Part shown: piece after piece, positions 16,448-25,642 of the stretch
How the letters are laid out: each line of letters begins with the position of its first letter
Position numbering within the stretch: position 1 is the first letter of the stretch
DNA from: Oscillatoria sp. SIO1A7
GTDB taxonomy: Bacteria > Cyanobacteriota > Cyanobacteriia > Cyanobacteriales > Laspinemataceae
DNA: 58,292 bases
Direction: 5' to 3'
Assembly (NCBI GenBank): GCA_010672965.1
Contig: JAAHFN010000041.1
Location: 1-58,292 of the forward strand
Position numbers and translations under genes: made by a program
Notes under the pieces: generated by a model
Database searches by the model: none
What the model saw: only the letters and a program-made list of their open reading frames with translations
Told to the model about the DNA's origin: nothing

Positions 16448-17893
16448 ATGAAACAGTCAAAAACCAAGGCCAGTTGTCTAGGTGTATTCACCCATAATTT
16501 TTCATCAATAAAGTATATTGTTGCCAGCTCAATTGTGGGCAGTGCGATCGCTTACAATCCCTTTGCTTGCAGTCCGATCGCTATGGCTAACACGGCGGTA
16601 CCGAACTTAAGCAGCGAACTAGAAGTGGGAGCGGCAATTTGGGAACTGCAGGGGATTGAGCTGGAGAGAGAGATAAGCAATAATTTTGATGTTATAGAAG
16701 AAAATACGCCGCTAGTTCAAGACTTGTCAATTGTACCTTACGAGGAAGAATTAAAGAAATCCAGGCAAGGGAAGAAGGCATTGAATGCGCCGGACAAAGG
16801 CGGCTCGATGACTGGGGCGAATTCTTACAACGGAAATAATAGGGGAAACAACGGCGGCAACAGTATAGAAGCCAACCCAAGTCGCGCAGAAATCAAGCAA
16901 CCAAATAATATCAATATTTTCGGCAATAATCTAGGGGGCGGGCAAAATAGCACAGAGGGATTCCCGGTTATTGATTATCGGGAACTGATGCAAATGGAGC
17001 CAGCGCTTGAGTCAAGGAATGCCAGCGAGACTGTAGGGGGAATGGCTGGGAAAGAGCTGCCCCGATGGGAAATCAGCCAAAAAGATGCAGGGGAATCAGA
17101 GGAAGCTCTAGAATCAGAGGAAGCTATAGAATCAGACGAAGCCTTGCGGCAAGAGCTGCTAATTCCTGAATTGCCAGTAACCCTGACGCCCTCTACTTTA
17201 GGAGCGGCAGCATCGCCGGGTTCGAGTTCCGGTTCCCCTACGGCATTTGGTGCTAACTTTGGCAACTTTTTCATGGGGGCTAGCTTCCAAGAAAGAACTC
17301 GCTTTACAGACAGCTCCGACGGATCGATATCTGCCGGGTTTGGTCTGGGCGATTCTCGTAAGTCCGTAGGTCTAGAGGTGGCGGTTTCCGTACTGGATCT
17401 CTCCACCCGGGGCGGTGATAATTCTGCTTTCGATCGCGGTAGTTTCAGCTTTAAACTACATAAGGCTTTGCCTAATAATTTGGCGGTAGCTGTCGGTTAT
17501 GAAAATGGCATCGTCTGGGGCTTCACCGATGCGGGGAGCAGCGTTTATGGCGTGGTGAGTAAAATTTTTCAGCTACAAGATAGTGCCTCGAAACCTTTTA
17601 GCAGCTTGACAGTATCCGCAGGAATCGGGAACGGTCGCTTTCGCTCGGAAGACGACTTTAACGACGATCGAGGTACGGTCAATGCGTTTGGTAGCGTAGG
17701 TCTGCGGGTGGTGGAACGAGTCTCCGCGATCGCAGACTGGACGGGTCAAGATTTAACTCTGGGTGCATCGCTTGTGCCGTTCCGAAATCTACCTATAGTT
17801 GTCACTCCCGCTGTCTCCGACATTACGGGCAGTGCTGGAGATGGAGCCCGGTTTATTCTTGGAGTCGGCTACAGTCGTTCTTTTAGTTTCTAA
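16448..17893 (+). CDS. Secreted protein with C-terminal outer-membrane beta-barrel-like domain
   Basis: 481 residues. The N-terminus has a basic start and a hydrophobic stretch (YIVASSIVGSAIAYNPFACS) that would be a signal sequence cleaved near PIAMANT. The middle (about 90-260) is low complexity: an Asn/Gly-rich part (NGNNRGNNGGN) and Glu-rich repeats (ESEEALESEEAIESDEA). From about 270 to the end, alternating hydrophobic strands (FGNFFMGASFQERTRF, VGLEVAVSVLDLSTRG, RGSFSFKLHKALPNNLAVAV) end in GVGYSRSFSF. A terminal Phe is typical of Bam-inserted outer-membrane proteins. Role unknown; porin-like or surface anchoring are both possible. Confidence 0.75.
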   Translation: MKQSKTKASCLGVFTHNFSSIKYIVASSIVGSAIAYNPFACSPIAMANTAVPNLSSELEVGAAIWELQGIELEREISNNFDVIEENTPLVQDLSIVPYEEELKKSRQGKKALNAPDKGGSMTGANSYNGNNRGNNGGNSIEANPSRAEIKQPNNINIFGNNLGGGQNSTEGFPVIDYRELMQMEPALESRNASETVGGMAGKELPRWEISQKDAGESEEALESEEAIESDEALRQELLIPELPVTLTPSTLGAAASPGSSSGSPTAFGANFGNFFMGASFQERTRFTDSSDGSISAGFGLGDSRKSVGLEVAVSVLDLSTRGGDNSAFDRGSFSFKLHKALPNNLAVAVGYENGIVWGFTDAGSSVYGVVSKIFQLQDSASKPFSSLTVSAGIGNGRFRSEDDFNDDRGTVNAFGSVGLRVVERVSAIADWTGQDLTLGASLVPFRNLPIVVTPAVSDITGSAGDGARFILGVGYSRSFSF

Positions 17894-18065
17894 CCCCGAT
17901 CGCGGCGAGAATTACAAAAAAATAAATTACCCAAATACGACGGGCTTGCGAAAAGTCTCCGACCCGGGACAGGCGCGAGACCCATCCTACAGGTAATACC
18001 ATTTCTCTATCAAGATGCGCTAGATGAAGATGCGCGCGATCGGCTTCGGTGCCAATTCTGGGTGT

Positions 18066-18176
18066 TATAGCAGTAAGCTATTAGCAGTCACTGCTCAGCA
18101 GTCAGCTAAAGTCCTGCCAACAAGCGCACACATGAGCGTTTTGTAACTGTCAAACACCTTAATTGGTAGTGCTATA
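18066..18176. mobile_element. MITE-like element, family B, inverted copy
   Basis: Starts TATAGCAGTAAGCTATTAGC and ends CACCTTAATTGGTAGTGCTATA (last 22 bases), the reverse orientation of the copy at 24898-25005. Contains the shared TTTGTAACTGTCAAACACC block. It ends 35 bp before the start codon at 18211. Confidence 0.8.
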
Positions 18177-18210
18177 TCCATAATCCCATGACGTTAACCA
18201 AGATTGAACA

Positions 18211-20640
18211 ATGAAAAACAAACTCGCCCTGGGGCTTATTTGCGCCCTAGGTTCTTCTCTAATGTGGCTTCAGTTCGCACCTCTAGTGCGGGCTCAGGGC
18301 AACATGTCCGATGCCACGGGAAATAACAATCCTTTCAGCAACCTGTCCGATGCTACTGGGATACTTATTAGCAGCACCGAGGTTCTGGAGTTGATTATAG
18401 CGATTCGCGAGGGCCGATTGGTTCTCGGGAACGGCCTTATCATCTCTGCGGAAATCGGGCAACTGCTCCTATCTATTGCCGACGGCAACCAAGCTAGCAT
18501 AACTCAATTTACCAACACTCTGGTTGGACAGGGCATTCCTTTCGAGCTGGCGAACCGGCTAGCCCTGGACTGCGTGGGAGTGTTTAATACCAGCACCGGC
18601 CAGATAAATATTACTCAACTGAGTCGCGTATTTGTTACCGTTCGAGCAATTTCTCAGATTATAAATATAAACGTTCTCAGTGGCATTCCCGAATTTGCCA
18701 GCGTTGGAGCGATTATCGGTGAACTGACCGGGGGCAGAGTTCAGATACCGGGCCTTGCGCGAGGTGTAGTTCTTGACATAGCCTTAGGCAACCTATCCGA
18801 TATTACTGGGGTACTTATTACCAACGTCCAGGTTTTGGAGTTGATTCTAGCGATTCGCGAGGGTCGTTTTGTTCTCGGGAACGGCCTTGTCATCTCTCCG
18901 GAAGTCGGGCAACTGCTCATCTCGGTTTCCAACGGCAATCAAGCTAGCATAACTCGATTTATCAACATTCTAGTAGCTAGGGGCATTTCCATCAGTCTGG
19001 CAAGGCAGCTAGCCCAAGACTGCCTGGGATTGTTTAATGTCACGACCGGCGAGATAAATATCACTCAATTTAGTCGCCTATTGGTAACCTATCAAACGAT
19101 CCTGACTTCTCAGGGTATCAGCATAGACATTCTCAGTAGCATTCCAGAATTTGCCAGTATTGGAGCGATTATCAGTCAACTGACCGGCGGCAGAGTTACG
19201 TTCAACGGTCTTGAGCTGGGTATAGTTGCTGGCAGCCTCACAGAAGTGCAGTTTATCACCCAGCTTATCGCACTGCGCCGGGGGCAGGGGATTACTATCC
19301 GAGGGGTGAGTATATCCGGTCGAGTGGCTCAGCTAATTCTGGCGCTGTCTGATGGCGGCAACCAGCAGAGCATCGACGAGATAGTCGGCCTGCTGGTTCG
19401 GGGCGGGGTTCAACGCAGTCTGGCCTTTGAGTTCGCCAGCAGCCTGCGGGGGATATTTAACGCCAACGGTTCGATTAATCGCGTCCAGTTTACAAAGGCG
19501 ATCGCTTTCTATCGAGAAGTGATTACTCGCCGGGGAGCCAGTATTTCCTTCCTGAATCAACTGGAGATATTCCGCGCCCTGCAAGCTATTTTCCTTCAGT
19601 TTGCCCTAGAGTTTCCAGTTCCGATCGCGAGCAACCAATCCGATGCCACCAATCCAGACGTTGCCAGTTTGCCCGGAGCAACCGAGGACGATGGCGAAAC
19701 TGATTCGGCAGAAGAGTCGGATGACCAAGAAATAGCCGATAGCGATGATGGCGATGATGACGATGATGTAGATGATGACGGCGATGACGTAGATGACGAC
19801 GATGACGTAGATGACGACGATGACGTAGATGATGACGGCGATGTAGATGACGACGATGACGTAGATGATGATGACGGCGCGGGGAATCAGTCTGATGGTA
19901 CTAATCCCATAGTCGAGGCGGTTCCTATTAGTTCGGAAACCGATGATGATATCGCGGAAGTCGTAGAAAGCGAGAGCGAAACTACTACCACTACTACCAC
20001 TACAACTACTACCACCACCACTACCACTACTTCAGAAACAGGAGCAAATAGCTCGAATGCGAACAATTCTAGCGGCGGCGGGGATAACGGCGTCTCCTCT
20101 GCTGGCGAGTCAGTGGTTGGTAGCGCGATCGTCACGACGAGCGACATTGCTGGCGGCGGTTTTGCTTTCGTTAGCACTCAAATACGAATAGCGATTAATC
20201 AGAGCGCTGGCGTTTTACTCGGTCGCTTGGGCGGGGGTAGCCTTGCCTTTGCCGGTCGCAGCATCTCTGTCCAGGCACAGCAAACAGTACGAGCAGTATT
20301 GGTTTCTACCAGTAGCTCTGCTGTGGAGGGGTATGTTAGCAGTTTGACCGCAGGAGGCATAGCCTCTAATTATGCCCAAGCTCTGGCAGAGACTGTCCAA
20401 GGGATAATTAGCACCAATGCAAGCGGTGAAGTGACTGCAGTAAATGCGACTAAGTTGGTTCTGGGAGTGAGCGTTTATAATGCTACGATTAATAGCTTGA
20501 GCAGTCAGGCGATCGCCAATATTCCCGGTGAAATGGCTTGCACGGGCTTTGCTTTGTCGCAAATGCGTCAAGCTGGAGTAGCCGCCGCAGAAGGTCGCGA
20601 CTTGGCAGCGATTGGCGTTCCTGGATCTGTGGAAAGGTAA
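18211..20640 (+). CDS. Secreted repeat protein with Asp-rich and poly-Thr linkers
   Basis: 809 residues of no recognised family. A signal peptide (1-29, ending VRAQ) is followed by two close ~150-residue repeats (44-193 and 194-343, each starting NLSDxTG and containing LELIxAIREGR and EFASxGAI) and a more divergent third (344-470). Residues 492-556 are strongly acidic, with repeated VDDDDD/VDDDGD units. A poly-Thr run covers 591-607, then a Ser/Asn/Gly linker. The C-terminal part (610-809) holds a fourth distant repeat (VQGIISTNASGEVTAVNATK compares with LDCVGVFNTSTGQINITQLS). The Asp tract could bind Ca2+. An extracellular or surface role is inferred from the signal peptide; function unknown. 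Confidence 0.75.
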   Translation: MKNKLALGLICALGSSLMWLQFAPLVRAQGNMSDATGNNNPFSNLSDATGILISSTEVLELIIAIREGRLVLGNGLIISAEIGQLLLSIADGNQASITQFTNTLVGQGIPFELANRLALDCVGVFNTSTGQINITQLSRVFVTVRAISQIININVLSGIPEFASVGAIIGELTGGRVQIPGLARGVVLDIALGNLSDITGVLITNVQVLELILAIREGRFVLGNGLVISPEVGQLLISVSNGNQASITRFINILVARGISISLARQLAQDCLGLFNVTTGEINITQFSRLLVTYQTILTSQGISIDILSSIPEFASIGAIISQLTGGRVTFNGLELGIVAGSLTEVQFITQLIALRRGQGITIRGVSISGRVAQLILALSDGGNQQSIDEIVGLLVRGGVQRSLAFEFASSLRGIFNANGSINRVQFTKAIAFYREVITRRGASISFLNQLEIFRALQAIFLQFALEFPVPIASNQSDATNPDVASLPGATEDDGETDSAEESDDQEIADSDDGDDDDDVDDDGDDVDDDDDVDDDDDVDDDGDVDDDDDVDDDDGAGNQSDGTNPIVEAVPISSETDDDIAEVVESESETTTTTTTTTTTTTTTTTSETGANSSNANNSSGGGDNGVSSAGESVVGSAIVTTSDIAGGGFAFVSTQIRIAINQSAGVLLGRLGGGSLAFAGRSISVQAQQTVRAVLVSTSSSAVEGYVSSLTAGGIASNYAQALAETVQGIISTNASGEVTAVNATKLVLGVSVYNATINSLSSQAIANIPGEMACTGFALSQMRQAGVAAAEGRDLAAIGVPGSVER

Positions 20641-20821
20641 CGCGGGATAGTAAATAATTGAGATGCGAGCCCCCAAACCCTTGAATTGTCCTTATAAATG
20701 GGCCGTATCTCCACCACAGCTCCAAGAGCGATCGGGGATAAAATAGGTAGGGTCTGCTTATTGGTTATTTGCAAGCTATTAACCAATAATCAAGAACCAA
20801 TAACTCAATATCAAAAAAAGC

Positions 20822-20874
20822 ACGGGGCGTTGCTAGTACGATACCGATCTGGATATCTTGCTAGCAACGCCCCT
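20822..20874. repeat. Stable hairpin (13-bp arms)
   Basis: GGGGCGTTGCTAG and CTAGCAACGCCCC form a perfect stem around a 24-nt loop. On the minus strand the stem is followed by seven T, so it could be a terminator for minus-strand transcription, although no minus-strand gene lies nearby. Confidence 0.6.
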
Positions 20875-20903
20875 TGTTAATAAATGTTAAAACTAGACGG
20901 GGT

Positions 20904-20978
20904 AGGGAGCGGTTTCGGCAAAGTTAGGCGAAAATAGGTGGGCGGTTTCGGCAGAGTTAGGCGAAAATAGGTGGGAGC
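20904..20978. repeat. Two-copy direct tandem repeat (~37 bp)
   Basis: GCGGTTTCGGC(A)(A/G)AGTTAGGCGAAAATAGGTGG occurs twice in direct succession. It is intergenic with no coding content. Confidence 0.7.
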
Positions 20979-21005
20979 GGGAGCATCCGGGGGCATGAAG
21001 ATAGA

Positions 21006-21060
21006 AGATAACGCCACCATCCTGAGCCGGAGGAAAACCGCCAAGGATGGTGGCGTTACA
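21006..21060. repeat. Inverted repeat (ATAACGCCACCATCC / GGATGGTGGCGTTA)
   Basis: The arms are 14-15 bp and perfect, separated by about 21 nt. It lacks a T tract on either side. It lies 145 bp before the small secreted protein gene and could be a cruciform-forming site or part of its leader. Confidence 0.6.
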
Positions 21061-21204
21061 AATAATAAGCTTGTCTTTATGCAAAAACCCCGATGCCCCC
21101 TTGCTTGAGGGTGCAAAGGTCAAGGTATCTTAGTATTTCTGTAAATTCTGGCCGCTATTAGCGACAATCTATTGGAGAAAATTAATCTGAGGACTGCTCT
21201 ACAG

Positions 21205-21702
21205 ATGAAACACAAGACTTTCAAACGTCTGGCCAAAGCAGCAGTTGCGCTGGTTAGTGCCATCGGGCTGGCCTCTAGTTCCGCTTGGGCTCAAAACCCC
21301 TGGGAAGAACAAGTAAACGCAGAATTGGCAGGGGCGTCAGAGGCCCTGGGGTTGCTTGGCTACCAACAAGTGGGAGCGGCCTTAAGCGGAGACTTGGCAG
21401 AGGGAAGCAACACAAACCTTTCTATAACCCTGGAGGAAGGCAATGTTTATGCAATTTTAGCAGCTTGCGATTCTGATTGCGGCGATCTTGACCTAACTTT
21501 ATACAGCGGTAGCGACGAGCCTATAGACACTGATATCGAAGTGGATGACTATCCGCTAGTTCAGGTAGTTGTCACCCAGAGCGGCAGCTTCCGCGTAGAG
21601 GTAACGATGGCAAACTGCTCGGCACCGACCTGTTTTTATGGAGTCGGTATTTTCAGCGGTGGCTCGGAAGGAATCAACCCGAGCGTTCCCGGTATGTGGT
21701 AG
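21205..21702 (+). CDS. Small secreted protein, PPC-like beta-sandwich
   Basis: 165 residues. I start at the ATG at 21205 because MKHKTFKRLAKAAVALVSAI begins a classic signal peptide ending SSAWAQ; 21172 is an upstream alternative. The mature part has beta strands (NTNLSITLEEGNVYAILAAC, YPLVQVVVTQSGSFRVEVTM) resembling bacterial pre-peptidase C-terminal (PPC) domains. Four cysteines (in AACDSDCGD and ANCSAPTCFYG) could form two disulfides, consistent with a periplasmic or extracellular site. Family assignment is by resemblance only. Small stand-alone proteins of this look are common in cyanobacteria. Confidence 0.65.
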   Translation: MKHKTFKRLAKAAVALVSAIGLASSSAWAQNPWEEQVNAELAGASEALGLLGYQQVGAALSGDLAEGSNTNLSITLEEGNVYAILAACDSDCGDLDLTLYSGSDEPIDTDIEVDDYPLVQVVVTQSGSFRVEVTMANCSAPTCFYGVGIFSGGSEGINPSVPGMW

Positions 21703-21826
21703 CGGCGAATGGCGGCGAATAGCGGCGGGTAGGATGATGTAGGGTCTGATTTGCGTCGGACAGGCGTCTGGCCTGTCCGCCATCCAAACTAGGGACAGCT
21801 CGTGTCGCCTGTCCTACGGGCAGTTT

Positions 21827-21955
21827 ATATCAAATCCGGTTAAACAACGATAGTAGGGGCGGTGCCCCCGGGAGCGCCCCAGACCAATCGGGGCAGCCAC
21901 GGAGGGACTGCCCCTACGGTACGGTATTTATGAAACAGCTACGCGGATTTGATAT
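21827..21955. mobile_element. MITE-like element, family A
   Basis: ATATCAAATCCGGTTAAAC at the left and CGCGGATTTGATAT at the right are inverted ends. The interior has GTAGGGGCGGTGCCCCCGGG and the complementary CTGCCCCTACGG. 129 bp. Confidence 0.8.
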
Positions 21956-22001
21956 TATTAATTAAAAGCGCGGATTTAGGAATATCGGGATTATTCGACA
22001 A

Positions 22002-22754
22002 ATGCAAAATAGATGGCTGTTGGCAAATAATCTAATAAATAGCCCAATAAATAGACAAGTAAATCGCTCAATAATTCGCTCTAGAAAAGGGAATGGGCAA
22101 CGGATAATGTTATTGGGTTCGCTAGCAGCAACTTTATTACTAGCAACTCCAGGAGCGGCAGCGGCAGCGAATTCTATTGCCAATTCTATGAACCTATCTC
22201 CTGCGAAAGTAGAAGAGGCTAAGCTACAAGACAGTAAGGCAGAAGATACTGGAGACGCAGTAAGGTTTCGGCCAAACCAGGATCAGCCAGAATCGCGATC
22301 GCAACCATATGGGGATTCTGGCAAGTCGATTCTACCATCGAAGCTCGCTTCAGAAGCTGTCGATAGCGAGACTTATTTGCTGCTATCTTTGAGCGAGCGG
22401 CACCTCTATCTTTATAAAGAAGGTCGGATGCAAGGCGCTTATCCCGTGGCTATTGGCAAACCGGGTTGGGAAACGCCGACAGGCATCTTTACTGTTATTG
22501 AGAAAATCGACAAACCTGCTTGGGAGAATCCGTTAACCGGGGCGTATATACCCGCCGGACCGAACAATCCTTTAGGTTCTAAATGGATTGGCTTTTGGAC
22601 TGATGGTACTAATCATATTGGCTTTCACGGAACTCCGAATGAAGGAGCGATCGGATGGGCAGTTTCTCACGGTTGCGTCCGGATGCGAAACCGGGATATT
22701 GTGGCTCTATTCGATTTAGTGGATGTTGGCACGACTGTCAAGGTAGAACCGTAA
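22002..22754 (+). CDS. L,D-transpeptidase (YkuD domain)
   Basis: A 250-residue periplasmic enzyme predicted to make 3-3 peptidoglycan cross-links or attach proteins to peptidoglycan. The N-terminus is basic, followed by a hydrophobic segment (IMLLGSLAATLLLATPGAAA) that is a signal peptide. The YkuD domain runs from about 126 to the end: LLLSLSERHLYLYKEGRMQG, PVAIGKPGWETPTGIFTV, and the catalytic SHGCVRMRN with C225 as nucleophile and the preceding H223. The length of the catalytic part is normal. It is monocistronic and followed by low-complexity repeats. Confidence 0.92.
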   Translation: MQNRWLLANNLINSPINRQVNRSIIRSRKGNGQRIMLLGSLAATLLLATPGAAAAANSIANSMNLSPAKVEEAKLQDSKAEDTGDAVRFRPNQDQPESRSQPYGDSGKSILPSKLASEAVDSETYLLLSLSERHLYLYKEGRMQGAYPVAIGKPGWETPTGIFTVIEKIDKPAWENPLTGAYIPAGPNNPLGSKWIGFWTDGTNHIGFHGTPNEGAIGWAVSHGCVRMRNRDIVALFDLVDVGTTVKVEP

Positions 22755-22755
22755 G

Positions 22756-22960
22756 CTAGGGTGTGGGGTGTAGGGTGTGGGGTGTAGGGTGTGGGGTGTA
22801 GGGTGTAGGGGAAGACAAGGGGACAAGGGGACAAGGGGACAAGGGGACAAGGGGACAAGGGGACAAGGGGACAAGGGGATAACTGCCTCCAATTCCCAAT
22901 TCCCAATTCCCAATTCCCCACACCCCACACCTAGGGTGTGGGGTGTGGGGTGTGGGGTGT
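22756..22960. repeat. Compound STRR array (GTGTGGG, GGGGACAA, CAATTCC units)
   Basis: Three tandem heptamer/octamer arrays lie back to back: GTGTGGGGTGTAGGG to 22812, then eight GGGGACAA units to about 22880, then CCCAATT units, then CACCCCACAC and GTGGGGTGT facing each other around 22930. Non-coding. Confidence 0.8.
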
Positions 22961-22961
22961 G

Positions 22962-23094
22962 GGGAAACTTCATACTATTTCCCAACCGCTTTCAGGAACC
23001 GAAAAGTCCTACGGGAACTTTGGATTCAGGTTTCAATTGGGAACGATCCCGGTTGTCACCAAAAATGGTGACAACCCGTCAGAGTCAACACCCT
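22962..23094. repeat. 133-bp dispersed repeat H, copy 1
   Basis: GGGAAACTTCATACTATTTC at the left and CAGAGTCAACACCCTA at the right, with AACGATCCCGGTTGTCACC inside. A second copy of the same length is at 31642-31774, and both are flanked by GTGTGGGG arrays on one side and CACCCTA on the other. Confidence 0.75.
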
Positions 23095-23149
23095 ACCCCA
23101 CACCCCACACCCCACACCCTACACCCTAGCTAGCCCCACACCCTACACC

Positions 23150-24742
23150 CTAGCTAGCCCTACTTTCCGCCTCGGGGGCAGGGATATTGCCGATCGCTTT
23201 GCTTTGCTTTGCAGAATTTTCTAAATACTCGATAACCGCAGCTCCTACCGAGTCGCCCCAAATGTTAACGGTAGTGCGGCATCGGTCGAGGAACCAATCA
23301 ACAACCAGTATCAGAGAAATTCCTTCTACTGGCAGATCGACTGCTCGCAAAACGATAACCATAGTTACCAAGCCCGCTTCTGGGATACCCGCTGCGCCAA
23401 TAGCAGCTAAGGTAGCAGTGAGAAAGACAACAACCATTTGCACGAAGCTAAGCTCGATGCCATAAACCTGGGCGATAAAAACAGCGGCTACAGCTTCGTA
23501 TAGTGCAGTTCCATCCATATTAATAGTTGCACCAAGGGGCAAGACGAAACTGGCAGTACGTTCGGAGATTTGGTTTTTCTCCGTACAGCATCTCATAGTC
23601 ACTGGCAAAGTCGCGGAACTGGAACTTGTGGAAAATGCCGTAGTTAGAGCCGTACTCATGTTAGCAACGTAAGGTACTGGAGAGCGCTTGGCAATAAGGT
23701 ACAGAATTAGAGGCAAGATAATGATGCCGTGAATCGACAAGCCGAGGATAACGGTGCCCGCATATTTGCTGACTCGCAAAAGTTCTGGGAGAAAGCCAAC
23801 GAAACCACCAGCATCTCCGAGCCGTCCGGCAATCAGAGCGCCAATGCCGACTGGGGAAATCTGCATGAGCAGGTTAATGATTTGCATGATGGCCTCATTC
23901 AAACCCTCGAACAGGGCGATAACGGGCTGACCGCGATCGCCCATCGTCGTCAAAACAGCTCCAAATACAAGAGCAAAGACAATCAGCGGCAAGACATCGT
24001 TATTGACCATTGCTTGAAAGAGGTTGCGAGGCACCAAGCTCGTCACAACTTCTGCCAGCACCTGCCAGACCGTTTTTTCTTTGCCCTTTACCCGATTTGC
24101 TACAGCCAAGTCAACTTGAATGCCTTTGCCCGAGACTTTTGGAGTCGCGGGAGCGCCCGCCTTGTCAGTCCACTGGCTGATTCTAATGCTCGCTCCCGGC
24201 TTTTCTGGCCTCGATTCAACGCCGCCAATTATGCCGCGAATGCCTTCCTGGTCGAGCAGAAATATAGTATAGCGATCGTCGTAGGTACGTCTAAATTTTT
24301 CTTGTTCTAAAGTCAGCACCCTGCCCGAGATATTGTCCTGGATATTATTCTCTATATTATCTTCAATGCGGTAGCTCACTTCGGTCAGCAGCTCGCCTCC
24401 TCGCAAGGCAATGCGCTCTGTCTCGGTGTTTGCGTAACCGGGCTGAATAATATTGACCAATACCAGTCCGACAAAAACAGCCAGAGCAGTTGTGATTGTA
24501 TAGTAAATAAGAGTTTTGCTACCAATCCCGCCTAGGTTTCGGATATCTCCCAAGCCAGTAATGCCCACGACCATCGAGGTAATTACCAGGGGTACGACTA
24601 GCATTAGCAATGCCCGAATAAATAGGTCGCCGAGAAAGGCCACTCCCTGGCCAGCAACTGGCACAAATCCTCCCAGCAGAATTCCCACCAGAATGCCCGC
24701 GAGGATTTGGATTAGCAATGCGTTAGATTGTTTTGGCTTCAT
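23150..24742 (-). CDS. Dicarboxylate/amino acid:cation symporter (DAACS, GltP/GltPh family)
   Basis: A 530-residue inner-membrane Na+ or H+ coupled transporter for glutamate, aspartate or C4-dicarboxylates. Hallmarks: FSTSSSSATLPVTMRCC (HP1 serine-rich motif), GATINMDGTALYEAV (NMDGT in TM7), AGIPEAGLVTMVIV (HP2), and DRCRTTVNIWGDSVGA (TM8, with Asp and Arg for substrate binding). It is about 100 residues longer than archaeal GltPh because of a soluble insert at about 110-230 (between early TM helices) that carries charged sequence such as TLEQEKFRRTYDDRY. This insert is probably periplasmic. The TM8 Arg points to acidic substrates. Monocistronic. Confidence 0.92.
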   Translation of the reverse strand: MKPKQSNALLIQILAGILVGILLGGFVPVAGQGVAFLGDLFIRALLMLVVPLVITSMVVGITGLGDIRNLGGIGSKTLIYYTITTALAVFVGLVLVNIIQPGYANTETERIALRGGELLTEVSYRIEDNIENNIQDNISGRVLTLEQEKFRRTYDDRYTIFLLDQEGIRGIIGGVESRPEKPGASIRISQWTDKAGAPATPKVSGKGIQVDLAVANRVKGKEKTVWQVLAEVVTSLVPRNLFQAMVNNDVLPLIVFALVFGAVLTTMGDRGQPVIALFEGLNEAIMQIINLLMQISPVGIGALIAGRLGDAGGFVGFLPELLRVSKYAGTVILGLSIHGIIILPLILYLIAKRSPVPYVANMSTALTTAFSTSSSSATLPVTMRCCTEKNQISERTASFVLPLGATINMDGTALYEAVAAVFIAQVYGIELSFVQMVVVFLTATLAAIGAAGIPEAGLVTMVIVLRAVDLPVEGISLILVVDWFLDRCRTTVNIWGDSVGAAVIEYLENSAKQSKAIGNIPAPEAESRAS

Positions 24743-24897
24743 AGGTCCATTTTAAGCCCATGTCGAACAACAAGTCACTTATTTTAAATGCTAGTCCCTC
24801 GGCTTTGCTCTGGTCCTGTGGTATTGTTCGGTTTTCCCGTACCCGATCGCCAGCTTTTTAATAGCAAAATAATAACAAAAGTTATAGTTACTCGTTA

Positions 24898-25005
24898 TAT
24901 AGCACTACCGATTAAGGTGTTTGACAGTTACAAATATCGCATATATGCTTATGGCAAGACTTTAGCTGAATGCTGACTGCTGACAGCTAATAGCTTACTG
25001 CTATA
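24898..25005. mobile_element. MITE-like element, family B (type copy)
   Basis: TATAGCACTACCGATTAAGG at the left and TAGCTTACTGCTATA at the right, 108 bp, with the TTTGACAGTTACAAAT block. It ends 40 bp before the start of the Nif11-like gene and may carry its leader region. Confidence 0.8.
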
Positions 25006-25044
25006 ATTTGCAAAATGCAATCTATCTATTTCGAGAATCAGTCA

Positions 25045-25314
25045 ATGTCAAAAGAGGCGGTATTAGATTTTTTAAAAGCAGCGATCGATCGCGAAGACCT
25101 GGAAGACAAAGTGAAACATACGGTTACCAGTCCCAAGCTTTTTGTAGAAGTGGGCTTGGAGCATGGCTATGAGTTTACAGAACAGGAAATTATGGAAGAA
25201 CTAGACGACCTCAGTCATGAGTTTTTAGAATTAGAAATTACTCCCGGTTCTGGCACCTCTGCCACTATCATTGACGTTATGCTGGAACTCTGTAGGCATA
25301 AGTACAACAAATAA
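25045..25314 (+). CDS. Nif11-like leader-domain protein
   Basis: 89 residues from the ATG at 25045; an upstream ATG at 25015 is possible. MSKEAVLDFLKAAIDREDLE followed by VEVGLEHGYEFTEQEIMEEL matches the Nif11 domain, which occurs in nitrogen-fixation clusters and as the leader of many RiPP precursors. Here there is no double-glycine cleavage site and only one Cys in the C-terminal part, and no maturase, lanthipeptide synthetase or exporter is adjacent. It is therefore more likely a stand-alone Nif11-family protein than a precursor peptide. Upstream is a family B element; downstream is a bidirectional terminator. Confidence 0.8.
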   Translation: MSKEAVLDFLKAAIDREDLEDKVKHTVTSPKLFVEVGLEHGYEFTEQEIMEELDDLSHEFLELEITPGSGTSATIIDVMLELCRHKYNK

Positions 25315-25348
25315 TCCCAAGGCTGCTAGCAAATCTAATTTGCTCGTT

Positions 25349-25463
25349 ATATCAAATCCGGCTAATTACTCACAAATACCGTAGGGTATCTCCGTGGCCG
25401 CCCATACCAATCGGGGCAGCCACGGGGCGACTGCCCCTACAAATATTAGACCAGACTTGGTAT
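25349..25463. mobile_element. MITE-like element, family A, degenerate right end
   Basis: ATATCAAATCCGGCTAATTA at the left; the right end reads CCAGACTTGGTAT. The interior has GGGGCAGCCACGGGGCGACT, as in other family A copies. Confidence 0.6.
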
Positions 25464-25474
25464 TAGGAATGGCA

Positions 25475-25525
25475 GCAAAAAATAGGGGCTCTATGGCAAA
25501 GCGCGATCGCGCCCCTATTTTTTGC
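25475..25525. terminator. Bidirectional rho-independent terminator
   Basis: A perfect 15-bp stem (GCAAAAAATAGGGGC and its complement) encloses a 21-nt loop. The A and T runs are inside the stem so it works on both strands. It sits between the convergent Nif11-like (+) and DUF1822 (-) genes. Confidence 0.85.
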
Positions 25526-25531
25526 TTAATC

Positions 25532-25620
25532 AGGACTTACGCAAATTGGCTGACAGAACCTAAATGTAGGGCAAATGGTGAAATCGCCCCTACCAGATAT
25601 GGCGGTAATGCGTAAATCGT
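25532..25620. mobile_element. MITE-like element, family D, degenerate copy
   Basis: Begins AGGACTTACGCAAATTGGC and ends GCGTAAATCGT; the interior pairs GTAGGGCAAATGG with CGCCCCTAC. Compare 441-532. Confidence 0.55.
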
Positions 25621-25642
25621 GTTAATGAAACTGCAAAATATC

